A stretch of 64,000 nt of DNA from CAVVEQ01 sp963828855 (GCA_963828855.1 CAWHGB010000006.1:186001-250000); one strand, 5' to 3'; shown: positions 38,402-47,066, counted from the stretch's first letter. The notes: generated by a model from the letters alone, not told the origin. Made by a program: numbers and translations.

Positions 38402-40452
38402 ATGAAACTTACCCTTCGAAGGATTATTCAAGGAATCACGGTGATCATTGTGCACATGATCCTGTTATTTATTCTCGGCAACCGGCTTGCCCGGGTTTGA
38501 TGTTGACTCAGTCAGATCCCTGTTCGTCTTCACGCTGATCTACGCCGTTGCCCAGGCGGCATTTTACTGGGTTTTTGTCAATTTTCTCTCCTGGCTGCCG
38601 ACCGTGCTCTACCCCCTGGTCATGTTCGTGGTAAACGGCATCCTGATCGCGGTGGTCGGCAACCGCATCCAGGGTGTGACGGTGGATGGCTGGCAGACCG
38701 GGTTGTGGATCGTGTCTTCATGACGGTGGTCAATGCCATCCTGGGAGAGATCCTGACCCTGGATGAGGATGACCGCTTTGACCGGGCGGTCATTAAACGA
38801 ATGGTTGACAAACGCGGAAAAGTGGAAAAAACAGAAGAGCCCGGGATCCTTTACCTCGAGCTGGATGGCTTGGGCGAGGAAGTTTTCGAGCGGGCGATCA
38901 ATGAAGGCCACATGCCGCATGTTAAAAAATGGCTGGATAGCGGCGAGTACCGCATCATCCCCTGGGAGACGGATATGTCCTCCCAGACCGGCGCGATGCA
39001 GGCGGGTATTCTTCTTGGCAACAACAAAGAAATCCCCTCGTTCCGCTGGTGGGATCGCGATCGCAAGAAGACCGTGATGACCGGGGACCCGCGGCAAATG
39101 GTGCGCATGGAAGCTGAGCTCAGCAATGGTGACGGACTGCTGGCGAATGGCGGCGCCTCCCGCGGCAACATGTATTCCGGGGATGCCACCGAGAGCCTTC
39201 TACACCATGAGCACGCTGATGAAAAAAGATGCCAGCATGGGTCCGGGCTTCTACTCCTACCTGATCAGCCCGTACGTGATCTTCCATATGATCACCCGGA
39301 TGATCATCGAAATATTAAAAGAATACTGGCAGGCAGCTGCCCAGCGGCGCCGCAAGGATAAATACATCGTCAAATCCCGCAACTTCAAGTACGGCTTTAT
39401 CCGCGCCATGATGGGACCCTTCCTGCACGATATGATCACCTACTCGGTGATCGGGGATATCCTGCGCGGTGTGCCAGCCATCTATGCGCTGTATTCTGCG
39501 TATGATGATGTAGGTCATTTTGCCGGTTGCGATTCGCCGGACGCACTGGAAGCCCTCACGGAAAGCGACCGTTATATCGCCCGCATCCAGAAAGCGATTG
39601 CAGGATGCTCCCCGGCCTTACCACATTGTCCTGCTGGCAGACCACGGTCAGACCACCGGCCCGACCTTCAAGAACTGCATTCAACACATCCCTGGAGCAG
39701 ATCGTGAAGGATCTGATCAAAAGCGATGCGGAAGTGCTGGCGATCCTGAATACCGAGGAAGCCTGGGACAATATCAATGCGATCGCTTCCCAGACCACCA
39801 ATGACAACACGCGTACTTCGCAGGATGTTCAAGAGGATGCTCAAAAGCAAAGAAAAAGATGGGGTGGTCATGATGGGTCCCGACCGCGATCCAAAGGCAA
39901 CCGAAGGGGAGGAAGGAGAAACAGAAAAACGCCGGGTTGATGGTCTACGCTTCCGGAGGTCTGGGTGCGATCTACTTCACGTGATTCCGACCGCAGGTTG
40001 ACCATGGAAGAGATCCAGGAAAGATACCCGGATCTGATCCTTGGGTTGGCCAATCACCCGGGGATCGGATTCGTCCTTGTCAATTCCAAGGAGAATGGAC
40101 CCTTGGTTGCGACCAAAGGTGGCATCCGCTATCTGAAAGATGACAAAATTGAAGGGATCGATCCGCTCAAGGACTATGGTCCAAGCAGCTGCAGATCACG
40201 TCCGCCGTGAGTCCAGTTTCAAAGCCTGCCCGGATATTGTGGTCAATGCCCGCCTGGATTCAGCCACCAATGAGGTTGTTGGCTTTGAGGATCAGGTCAG
40301 CCACCATGGCAGCATGGGCGGACCGCAGACGCGATCCCTTCATCATGTTCCCGACCAGCCTGGAATACGACGAGAAACCCGTCATTGGAGCCGAGCAGGT
40401 GCACAAGCTGCTGAAGAAATGGCGCTACGACCTGCAGCCACGGACGAAGTAA
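38402..40452 (+). CDS. Phage holin-like membrane domain fused to alkaline-phosphatase-superfamily domain (frameshifts)
   Basis: About 680 aa. The N-terminal 110 residues contain four hydrophobic helices (LTLRRIIQGITVIIVHMILL, LIYAVAQAAFYWVFVNFL, TVLYPLVMFVVNGILIAVVG) resembling the holin-4/DUF360 family. The rest is a type I phosphodiesterase-like domain: metal Asp in ILYLELDGLGEEVF, nucleophile region DMSSQTGAMQAGILLG, then SAYDDVGHFAG, LLADHGQT and VSHHGSMGG supplying Asp/His ligands. Breaks occur near 38495, 38715, 39190, 39600, 39690, 39820-39960, 40180 and 40335. The phosphatase side is probably cytoplasmic and acts on membrane-proximal phosphodiesters (inference). Confidence 0.82.
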
Positions 40453-40470
40453 TTCTGCATGATAATGAAA

Positions 40471-40499
40471 GCCGCGCGGAATCTCGCGCGGCTTTTTTT
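40471..40499 (+). terminator. Intrinsic terminator after the holin/phosphatase gene
   Basis: GCCGCGCG / CGCGCGGC stem (40471-40478 with 40485-40492) followed by TTTTTTTA. Confidence 0.9.
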
Positions 40500-41356
40500 A
40501 TACTTTGTTGCGGAGGTAAACGAACCAGTACGCCAGGCCGATGAATACCCCACCACCGATGATATTGCCGATCGTGACTGGCAGGAGATTACCCAGCAGG
40601 AAGTTCTGCACCGTCAGGTGGGGGAAATCCGCCGGGACCTTGTGAATGGAAAGAAAGAACGCCGGGGTGGCGAAGTTCTTTACCAGCAGGGCAGCGGGGA
40701 TGAAATACATGTTGGCAACGCTGTGCTCGAAGCCAGCCGCCACGAAGCAGGCGATGGGGGCGATAACGGCCAGGATCTTATCGGTGGTGGAACGTGCGGA
40801 GTAGGTAAGCCAGACGGCCAGGCAGACAAGCATGTTGCAGAGGATGCCCAGCATGATCGCCTGGAGGAAACCCAGGCTGGTCTTGGCTTCGCCGATGGCA
40901 AGCGTGTTGGCTCCCACCGCGCCGCCGCCGTAGGTATATTCCGAACTGGCGAACATGATTGCAGCGATCGCCAGGGAACCCACAAGGTTGCCAAGATAAA
41001 CGATTCCCCAATTGCGCAGAAGCGCCAGTGCGGAGATCTGCCGCCTGGCCCAGGCCATGAGCATCAGGTTGTTGCCGGTGAATAGCTCCGCGCCGCCGAC
41101 CACCACCAGGATAAGCCCCAGGGTAAATGCAAGTCCCGCCAGGATTCGGATCACCCCGTACGCCAGCACATCCTTTGTGCCGGCGGTGACCACTGTGGCG
41201 AAGATGGCACCGAAGGCGATATATGCACCCGCCAGCATGCCGAGGATGAACAGATCGAGCTGTGGTTCCGCGTGCCTTGCGAATGCCGATCTCGACGGCT
41301 TTTTCCGCCATGGAGGGAGGTTGAAGGAGATCTGGGGATTGGGTTTCGTTTGCCAT
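40498..41356 (-). CDS. Formate/nitrite transporter family channel (one frameshift)
   Basis: About 285 aa, six helices. FNT hallmarks: MLAGAYIAFGAIFATVV in helix 1, LAFTLGLILVVVGGAELFTGN (the omega-loop region), NWGIVYLGNLVGS, LGILCNMLVCLAVWL with the conserved NMLVC, AGFEHSVANMYFIP with the conserved central His, and NLLPVTIGNIIGGG. The frame breaks near 41260-41275. It conducts formate, nitrite or related monovalent anions. A promoter just upstream suggests a leaderless transcript. Confidence 0.93.
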
Positions 41357-41364
41357 GAGAGTTG

Positions 41365-41392
41365 ATTATAAACAAAGATGGATTTTTGCCAA
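41365..41392 (-). promoter_or_regulatory. FNT gene promoter, probably leaderless
   Basis: On the minus strand: -35 TTGGCA (41392-41387), 16-bp spacer, -10 TATAAT (41370-41365). Only 8 bases separate the -10 box from the ATG, and there is no Shine-Dalgarno. Confidence 0.55.
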
Positions 41393-41423
41393 TCGCAGCA
41401 GTTTTCTGTAGCGTTTCACTGAA

Positions 41424-41450
41424 TCTTAAAGAATCTTAACATTTCTTAAA
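41424..41450 (+). promoter_or_regulatory. Three phased direct repeats TCTTAA(A/C)
   Basis: TCTTAAA at 41424, TCTTAAC at 41434 and TCTTAAA at 41444 recur exactly every 10 bp, on one face of the helix. A degenerate fourth copy overlaps the -35 box. This is the layout of an activator site for an OmpR/PhoB-type response regulator, or another repeat-binding regulator. Confidence 0.6.
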
Positions 41451-41455
41451 AATGC

Positions 41456-41483
41456 TTGTAAGTTTCTTTTCCCTCGCTATAAT
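41456..41483 (+). promoter_or_regulatory. Promoter of the nusG-like polysaccharide locus
   Basis: -35 TTGTAA (41456-41461), 16-bp spacer, -10 TATAAT (41478-41483). The start point would be near 41490, at the foot of a perfect hairpin. Confidence 0.7.
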
Positions 41484-41489
41484 GTATTG

Positions 41490-41677
41490 TACACCTTACA
41501 GATTTGTAAGGTGGGGACTTCGCAGGGGCTCTATCAAATCTTTGAAGTTCCCCGTCAATCGGGGGTACAACAAGGGGCTCGCACAAGCAAGAAAAATTCA
41601 ATACATCATAGAAGCCAGGGGCTTGGCTATGCATTGCCAGACCTCCCTGCCGCCACCGCTGTAAAAGGATCGGGAAA
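41490..41677 (+). other. Structured 5' leader of the nusG-like gene
   Basis: About 188 bases without a long gene. The transcript would begin with a perfect 9-bp hairpin (CACCTTACA / TGTAAGGTG, 41492-41513). GATTTG at 41501 can instead pair with CAAATC at 41535, which breaks that hairpin. GGGGACTTC (41513-41521) can pair with GAAGTTCCCC (41544-41553), and that CCCC can also pair with CGGGGG at 41560-41565. Mutually exclusive pairings suggest a regulatory leader. I see no known riboswitch consensus. Confidence 0.5.
41629..41664 (+). CDS. Candidate 11-aa leader peptide with Pro-Pro-Pro
   Basis: AGGGG at 41617-41621 stands 7 bases before an ATG that opens the short frame MHCQTSLPPPL, with stop at 41662-41664. 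The stop overlaps the AAAGGA that serves the NusG-like start 14 bases further on. Three consecutive prolines are a known EF-P-dependent stall signal, so translation here could affect leader folding or coupling. No conservation evidence is available. Confidence 0.35.
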   Translation: MHCQTSLPPPL

Positions 41678-42193
41678 ATGGAACGCTGGTACGTGATCCG
41701 CAGCAAACCGCAGAAAGAGCAGTTCCTCTGGGAACAGCTCGTCATGCGTAATATTAAGGCGGATCTGCCCCAATTGACCGTCAAACCGGTGAACCCCCGT
41801 TCCCGCAAGACACGGCCGTATTTCCCCGGATATCTTTTCGTAAAAGTGGATGTTGAACGGTTGGGGACATCAATTTTGAATTCGGTCCCCGGGTCGACAG
41901 GATTGGTAATGTTCGGGGGCGAGGCGGCTTCCATTCCGGATGTGCTCTGGGAGGAGATTCACCAAAAGGTGGCGGAGATCAATAACCGCAAGCTGGCCGC
42001 CGAACGTGATCCCCGAAAAGGCACACCGGTGAGGATCTGCGAAGGCCCATTAAGCGGCTACCAGGCGATATTTGATTCCCGCCTGCCGGAAACTGAACGG
42101 GTGCGTGTGTTCATTCGCCTGTTGAGAGACCAGCAGATCCGAGTGGAATTGCCCATTCACCAGGTGGAGTTTGCACAGATAGCTTACCGGTAA
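41678..42193 (+). CDS. NusG/RfaH-like specialised transcription elongation factor
   Basis: A 171-aa protein with an intact frame. The NusG N-terminal domain reads WYVIRSKPQKEQFLWEQL, RKTRPYFPGYLFVKVDVE and VPGSTGLVMFGGEAASIPD. The C-terminal KOW region reads KGTPVRICEGPLSGYQAIFD. Core NusG is normally encoded beside secE and rplK; this copy instead heads a polysaccharide-type locus, like RfaH, UpxY or LoaP. These bind elongating RNA polymerase and suppress termination of long operons. An intrinsic terminator lies 160 bases after its stop, just before the next genes. Confidence 0.92.
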   Translation: MERWYVIRSKPQKEQFLWEQLVMRNIKADLPQLTVKPVNPRSRKTRPYFPGYLFVKVDVERLGTSILNSVPGSTGLVMFGGEAASIPDVLWEEIHQKVAEINNRKLAAERDPRKGTPVRICEGPLSGYQAIFDSRLPETERVRVFIRLLRDQQIRVELPIHQVEFAQIAYR

Positions 42194-42350
42194 GAGACTT
42201 TTATTAGTATTTACAATTGCGAAAAAACCGGCGATCCTGGAGATTGTCGGAAGGGCGGAGCACGCAAACAGGTAATGCCAATCGGGCATCAGGACTATGA
42301 AAGAGTCTCCTGAACAATCAAAGATGATCTTGTATTTCGCACCCAGGCGA
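42194..42350 (+). other. Structured intergenic RNA between nusG-like gene and ydcF-like gene
   Basis: No gene. Three stem-loops can be drawn: CCGGCGATC / GATTGTCGG with a 5-base loop (about 42219-42241), ATGCC / GGGCAT (about 42274-42289), and AGGACT / AGTC-CCT (about 42291-42311). A run of A residues precedes the first. It may be the recognition RNA for the NusG-like factor or an unknown riboswitch whose platform is the terminator that follows. Confidence 0.4.
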
Positions 42351-42352
42351 TA

Positions 42353-42383
42353 ACCCCGGGGGATTCCCCCTGCGGGTATTTTT
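42353..42383 (+). terminator. Intrinsic terminator ahead of the polysaccharide genes
   Basis: Stem ACCC...GGGGG / CCCCC...GGGT with a small internal loop (42353-42377), then ATTTTTG. It lies 20 bases before the ydcF-like start, so read-through from the nusG promoter would need antitermination. Confidence 0.75.
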
Positions 42384-42403
42384 GTTTAAATCCCCATTCA
42401 AAA

Positions 42404-43057
42404 ATGCGTACTGCCTTGCCGGTCACCCTGGTGCTTATTGCAATCCTCATCGTTGTATTGATGGTGCTGCACGAGCCTATTCTTACCCTTATTGGAGATT
42501 TTCTGGCACTGAAAAGCCAGATGCAAAAAGCGGATATCGTGCATGTGATCAGCGGTCCCGATTACCGAACAGATTACGGTATTGAATTGGTTAAGGCTGG
42601 GTACTCGCCAAAGATCTTCATTACCGGGGGATGGTGCGACGAGATCAACGAGTACCACGGGGAACGCGGCAGGCAGAGAGCGCTGGCGGAGGGATTGCCT
42701 GAAGGTGCCATCGCCATTGACGATTCCAAAGTGTTCAGCACCTATGATGAAGCCCAGCGGTTGAAAGCATACCTTGAATCGCTTTCCTCGCCGGTTGGAT
42801 CAGTCATTGTGGTCAGTGACCCCTACCACATGCGCCGGGTGGAATGGACTTATCACAAGGTTTTTGGATCTTCCACGAAGATCATTCTAGCTCCAGTTCC
42901 CTTCGATAGAACCCAGTTCAAACAAAAGTGGTGGCTCCATGGTGAATCCACCAGGAATATCGGCGAGGAATACTTGAAATTGGGTTATTACCTGCTGCGG
43001 TATCAGCTTGCATCTGGAGCCTTCAAAGATTGGCTGGCTTCTTTGGATGTGAAATGA
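42404..43057 (+). CDS. YdcF/ElyC-like DUF218 membrane protein
   Basis: A 217-aa protein with an intact frame. One N-terminal transmembrane helix (LPVTLVLIAILIVVLMVL) precedes a DUF218 domain (ADIVHVISGPDYRTDYGIEL, IFITGGWCDEINEY, TYDEAQRLKAYLE, VIVVSDPYHMRRVEWTYHKV). DUF218 proteins such as SanA, ElyC and YdcF affect envelope polysaccharide assembly, possibly through lipid carriers; the exact activity is unsettled. Its stop overlaps the next start (ATGA), so it is translationally coupled to the GINT-like gene. Confidence 0.88.
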   Translation: MRTALPVTLVLIAILIVVLMVLHEPILTLIGDFLALKSQMQKADIVHVISGPDYRTDYGIELVKAGYSPKIFITGGWCDEINEYHGERGRQRALAEGLPEGAIAIDDSKVFSTYDEAQRLKAYLESLSSPVGSVIVVSDPYHMRRVEWTYHKVFGSSTKIILAPVPFDRTQFKQKWWLHGESTRNIGEEYLKLGYYLLRYQLASGAFKDWLASLDVK

Positions 43058-44734
43058 CCCGATCCGCTTCAAAAACCTTATTGAAGATCGGGCTGGTCCT
43101 CGCGGACCCAAGGATCCCGGCTTGGTTCGCGCATGCTCTGGATGAGATCAGTAAGGATGGAAGCGCGGAGGTTCAACGGGTCATTTTGCTAGGGAAGGAT
43201 CACGCGGGAACTGCCGGGCGGCCGATCCTTTATTCCATTTTGGACTGGATCGATCGAGCCCTCTTCAGCCGGGGATGCGATCCCCTGGCGTGGAAATCAC
43301 TCCCTGATGCGTTCAAAGAAAAAACTCTGTATCTCAAGCCGCAGACCGCTACTGGATTGAAGGGATACCTTTCCGATCCAGATGCGTCCCAGATCCGCAG
43401 GCTGGGTCTGGATGTTCTCATCTCCGTGGGGGTTAAGCCTCTTTCACAAGAATTTGGAAACCTGGCGCGATACGGAGCCTGGGAGATCATATTTGGGGAT
43501 GAGAGAGGAATCCTCCCGGTGGATGCCGGGTTTGCGCGAGGTGACTGAAAGCCAGGGCGTCACACAGACCTGCCTAAAAGCGAAGAACGGGAGTCAGAAG
43601 CTGCCAGAGGTGCTTGGTACGGCCACCTGGTTCACCCATCCCTTTTCGCCCGCCCGACACCGCAGCTATTATTTTTGGGCGGCTTCTTCGCTGCTCCCGC
43701 GAGCGCTCTTAAACCTGCGCACGCTTGGATATCCCTCTTTTGTGCGATCGATTTCTGAACTCACCCGGCCAAAATCTCGATCTCTGACGGGGGTCACAAA
43801 TTATAGAAATCTCAAGATCCTTACGGCTTACCTGAAGCTTTTTGCCCGCGGGTTGGCTGCTGGATCAAGGCGATTTTTATCACGCGAAAAGTGGGTTCTT
43901 TTGGTTGGCAGCGACCACACCGATCATCCGGATTTCCAGCAATTTGAAATGTTGATTCCCCCCCGAGGTGCCTTCTGGGCGGACCCCTTCCTGGTGGAGA
44001 AGAATTCCATCCCCTATATCTTTTTCGAAGAATTTGATGAACACGCCAAAAAAGGCCGTATATCTGTTCTGGCTGGAATGGGGGATGGAGGTTGGCACCC
44101 ACCCCAGGTATGCTTGGAAAAACCTTTCCACCTTTCCTACCCCTTTGTGTTCGAGGTTGGTTCCGAGACCTACATGGTGCCTGAATCTGCCGGGGCGGGC
44201 AGGATCGATCTTTATCAATGCGTTCAATTCCCGCTGCGCTGGGAGTTCCACCACACCTTGATCGATCAGATCCTGGCCAGGGATACCACCCTGCTGTTCC
44301 ATGAAGGTGTTTGGTGGCTTTTCACGGCGGCTTCAAGCACCCGGGAACAGGGTGCAAATGTGGAATTATTCCTGTTTTCCAACAGGAACCTTCTCGGCGG
44401 AAAATGGACCCCGCACCCGCAAAACCCGGTCTGCTCGGATATCCGCCGAGCGCGCCCCGCCGGGCGGATATTCTCCCGGTTTGGCAAGCTCTACCGTCCC
44501 TCGCAGGATTGCTCACAAGGTTATGGCTCGGGGATCGATATCAACAGGATCGAGGTGCTCACCGTAGAATCAATACCGGGAGCGGGTGGTCCAGTCGATC
44601 CGCCCGGATTGGGACAGTCGCATTCGAGGAATACATACCATCTCCCGATCCAGCCGGTTGTGCGTGGTGGACGTCTTACGAAACACTTCATATTTTCAGA
44701 GGGAGACGAGACTCCCTTCCCAGGCAGGGATTGA
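43054..44734 (+). CDS. Formyltransferase-like / GINT1-like beta-propeller protein of polysaccharide locus (frameshifts)
   Basis: About 555 aa. Residues 1-200 resemble a formyltransferase-type Rossmann domain (LGLDVLISVGVKPLSQ, ARYGAWEIIFGDERG). After a frame break near 43540 come GFREVTESQGVTQTCL and a five-bladed propeller similar to the N-terminal domain of plant GINT1 glycosyltransferases: PRGAFWADPFLVEKNSIPYI, FFEEFDEHAKKGRISVL, SYPFVFEVGSETYMVPES, HEGVWWLFTAASS, RPAGRIFSRFGKLYRPSQD and YGSGIDINRIEVL. A second break near 44575 makes the end uncertain: in the shifted frame RGIHTISRSSRLCVVDV follows and the stop may be as late as 44834. It probably modifies a glycan precursor. Confidence 0.72.
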
Positions 44735-44769
44735 ACACCATCCGCAGCGATCCAGAACCGAAATCATGG

Positions 44770-46299
44770 ATGATGGAAACGACCCAATTGCAGCCACACC
44801 TGACAACTCAACCCGCATTTATCGTGAGGGATGATTTCCCTGCGCTCGAGCTCATTCGTAAGCTTTGCGCCAGCCTGGATCAGCAGAAGATCCGTTACTG
44901 CCACTGGAAGAGCAATGCAGCTTTGGAGCGTTCTGCTCTGGGTGAGACCGACCTGGACCTGCTGGTGGGAGCTGATGACCGGATCCGGTTTGAGGGATTG
45001 CTCGCCTCCCTTGGGTTTAAGGCAGCCTTTGACCCCTGGTTGACTGGCTCGCCTTCCATCCGGGATCACTATGGGTATGACGATGGTTCTGGCAGGTTCG
45101 TGCATGTGCACGCCCATTACCAGCTTGTGATCGGAAATGACCTTCATAAGAATTACCACCTGCCGATCGAGGAAGACTATCTGGGATCCGCGGACCGCAG
45201 GGGACCATTCCAGGTTCCGGCCGTCGAAATGGAATTTATCGTTTTCATCATCCGCATGACCATTAAGCATTCCACCTGGGATACGCTCTTCACCGGGCAT
45301 GGCAGGTTAAATGACCGGGAGCGGTTGGAACTAGCCTGGCTCGGTGCGGGCGTGGATCATACAAGGCTCGCCATGATCCAGGAAACCATTTTCCCCTTCC
45401 TGGCAAAATGCAGCCTCGAAGATTGCATTCACGCATTCCAGGGCGATTGCTCGTGGCGGGAAAAACTCCATTGTGGCGCGAACCTGTTGAGAGAATTAAA
45501 ACCATTTTCGGATGCCTCGGATTTGGAGGATATGTTTCTCAAGACCAGGAACTGGGTCTTGGAGGTTTCAAGGCGGCATCTCTTCACGCGAATTGGGAAA
45601 AAGCACCTGACCGGCGGAAAAACACTGATCGCGGTGGTGGGCGGGGATGGATCAGGGAAAACCACAGCAGTGCGGGAGATTACCGGCTGGCTTGAAGCTA
45701 ACTTCGATACCCGCACGATCCACCTGGGGAAGCCGCCCTGGTCTGCGACCACCTGGCTGGTACGGGGGATTTTGAAGATCGGAACTTTGCTGCGCTTTTA
45801 TCCATTTAGCCGGGTGCCGGCTGAAAGTATTTTGATGGGCGATGCGAAGGTTTTCCCTGGTTATCCCTGGCTGATCCGTGAAGTATGCACCGCCCGAGAC
45901 CGGTGGCTAGCCTATAAAAAAGCACGCAAGGCTGCTTCCGGTGGAACACTTGTGATCTGTGACCGCTATCCTCTACCGGATATCAAAACAATGGACGCTC
46001 CGCTGGGAGAGAGAATGTCCGCCAATACCCGGCACAACTGGTTCGTCGATCTGCTCATCCGACTGGAGGAAGGATATTACCAGCACATCCCGGCACCGGA
46101 TCAACTGTTCGTACTTCGCCTGGCTCCGGAAATGGCGCTGAAGAGGAAAGTTGAAGAAGACCCAGGTGCAGTGCTCCTTCGTTCGGGGGAGATCTGGAAC
46201 CGGGAGGATTGGGGTAATGATGCCAGTATTGTGGATGCCAGCAATTCCAGACAAACCGTATTCGCCGAAATTAAGAAGCGACTTTGGTATGGGATTTAA
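44770..46299 (+). CDS. Nucleotidyltransferase-like domain fused to thymidylate-kinase-like P-loop kinase
   Basis: About 509 aa, intact frame. Residues 20-120 look like an NTP_transf_5-type fold (KIRYCHWKSNAALERS, GETDLDLLVGADDRIRFEG with the Asp-x-Asp pair, FVHVHAHYQLVIG). From about residue 280 a thymidylate-kinase-like domain begins with Walker A VVGGDGSGKTT, and a DRY/DR motif (VICDRYPLPD) follows. The C-terminus has RKVEEDPGAVLLRSGEIWNR, a lid-like segment. Such fusions occur in exopolysaccharide clusters and are thought to phosphorylate a sugar or polyol; the substrate is unknown. The frame is open far upstream, but the family sequence begins at the double ATG at 44770. Confidence 0.75.
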   Translation: MMETTQLQPHLTTQPAFIVRDDFPALELIRKLCASLDQQKIRYCHWKSNAALERSALGETDLDLLVGADDRIRFEGLLASLGFKAAFDPWLTGSPSIRDHYGYDDGSGRFVHVHAHYQLVIGNDLHKNYHLPIEEDYLGSADRRGPFQVPAVEMEFIVFIIRMTIKHSTWDTLFTGHGRLNDRERLELAWLGAGVDHTRLAMIQETIFPFLAKCSLEDCIHAFQGDCSWREKLHCGANLLRELKPFSDASDLEDMFLKTRNWVLEVSRRHLFTRIGKKHLTGGKTLIAVVGGDGSGKTTAVREITGWLEANFDTRTIHLGKPPWSATTWLVRGILKIGTLLRFYPFSRVPAESILMGDAKVFPGYPWLIREVCTARDRWLAYKKARKAASGGTLVICDRYPLPDIKTMDAPLGERMSANTRHNWFVDLLIRLEEGYYQHIPAPDQLFVLRLAPEMALKRKVEEDPGAVLLRSGEIWNREDWGNDASIVDASNSRQTVFAEIKKRLWYGI

Positions 46300-46304
46300 A
46301 CCAG

Positions 46305-47066
46305 GTGAAAACTCAAGGTGACCCCAATTTGAACTCAAAACCCTGGGTCGTTGAGTTTGTAGGACCGGCCGGCACGGGAAAATCATCCCTTGCGGAAGCA
46401 TTGGTCAACCTACCTGGAAAAGCCAGGCTGGCACGCCCCCCTTATTTCCGCAACATGGCGGACTGGCCATTTTTCGGGGCAAATTTAATCCATTTCCTGC
46501 CCGTACTCTCCCGGATGATGCTGGATCCGACCCGGCGCAACCCTTCCCCGCGGCAGGTAGTTTGGATGCTCACCCTGCAGGGCTGGCACAAGCAATTACA
46601 AAACGTCAAAGAGCCAGAAAAGGTCCATCTCCTTGACCAGGGGCCGGTTTTCATCATGACCGACCTGTACCGGATGCGTTGTATCAATCTGCAGGACCGC
46701 CTGGTGAAAGCCTGGTGGACGGGGGTGATCGAAAATTGGGCAGATACCCTGGCTGCGGTGGTTTTGCTGGATGCACCAAATAAGCTGCTTATTGAACGTA
46801 TCCGTTCGCGGCGCAAGTGGCACTTGATGAAAGACCGCAAGGATGTTGACTTGATTAACTTCCTCGAGGACTACCGGCTTTGGTTTGAGCGTGTTATCGC
46901 CCAGATATCATCGCAGAATCGCGCATTCAGGGTTATCAGGTTGAATACAGGAAAAATGGATTTGAACACGATCATGGAAAAAACTGCTGATGAATTGGGG
47001 ATTCCTGTCTATCCCGAAATCCAATCATTCCCCGAAAATCCCGGCCAGGCACTTCAGAATATTTAA
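46305..47066 (+). CDS. P-loop kinase of the polysaccharide locus
   Basis: About 253 aa, intact frame. Walker A is VVEFVGPAGTGKSSLAEAL. HLLDQGPVFIMTDLYRM is a Walker-B-like Asp-Gln-Gly segment, and LLIERIRSRRKWHLMKDRKD resembles a nucleoside-kinase lid. The start is taken as GTG 46305, directly after the preceding stop; a TTG at 46284 would overlap that gene. It is unlike the preceding kinase outside the P-loop. Probably a second small-molecule kinase of the pathway. Confidence 0.7.
   Translation: MKTQGDPNLNSKPWVVEFVGPAGTGKSSLAEALVNLPGKARLARPPYFRNMADWPFFGANLIHFLPVLSRMMLDPTRRNPSPRQVVWMLTLQGWHKQLQNVKEPEKVHLLDQGPVFIMTDLYRMRCINLQDRLVKAWWTGVIENWADTLAAVVLLDAPNKLLIERIRSRRKWHLMKDRKDVDLINFLEDYRLWFERVIAQISSQNRAFRVIRLNTGKMDLNTIMEKTADELGIPVYPEIQSFPENPGQALQNI

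Noticed and set aside
41408..41416. ops-like element (GTAGCGT) for RfaH recruitment
   Set aside because: It lies upstream of the promoter -35 box and would not be transcribed with the locus.
41640..41677. Cobalamin-riboswitch-like stretch (GCCACCGCTGTAA) in the nusG leader
   Set aside because: The required upstream core (GGTG-AA-TCC type) is absent, and the downstream gene is not B12-related.
42245..42262. Cyclic di-GMP riboswitch suggested by CACGCAAAC
   Set aside because: The conserved GGGCAAACC and GACGCAAAGCC blocks and the tetraloop-receptor pair are not present.
44311..44769. Upstream extension of the nucleotidyltransferase-kinase frame
   Set aside because: The frame is open by chance over the end of the GINT1-like gene. 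The product there is not similar to any domain, and the family sequence begins at the double ATG at 44770.
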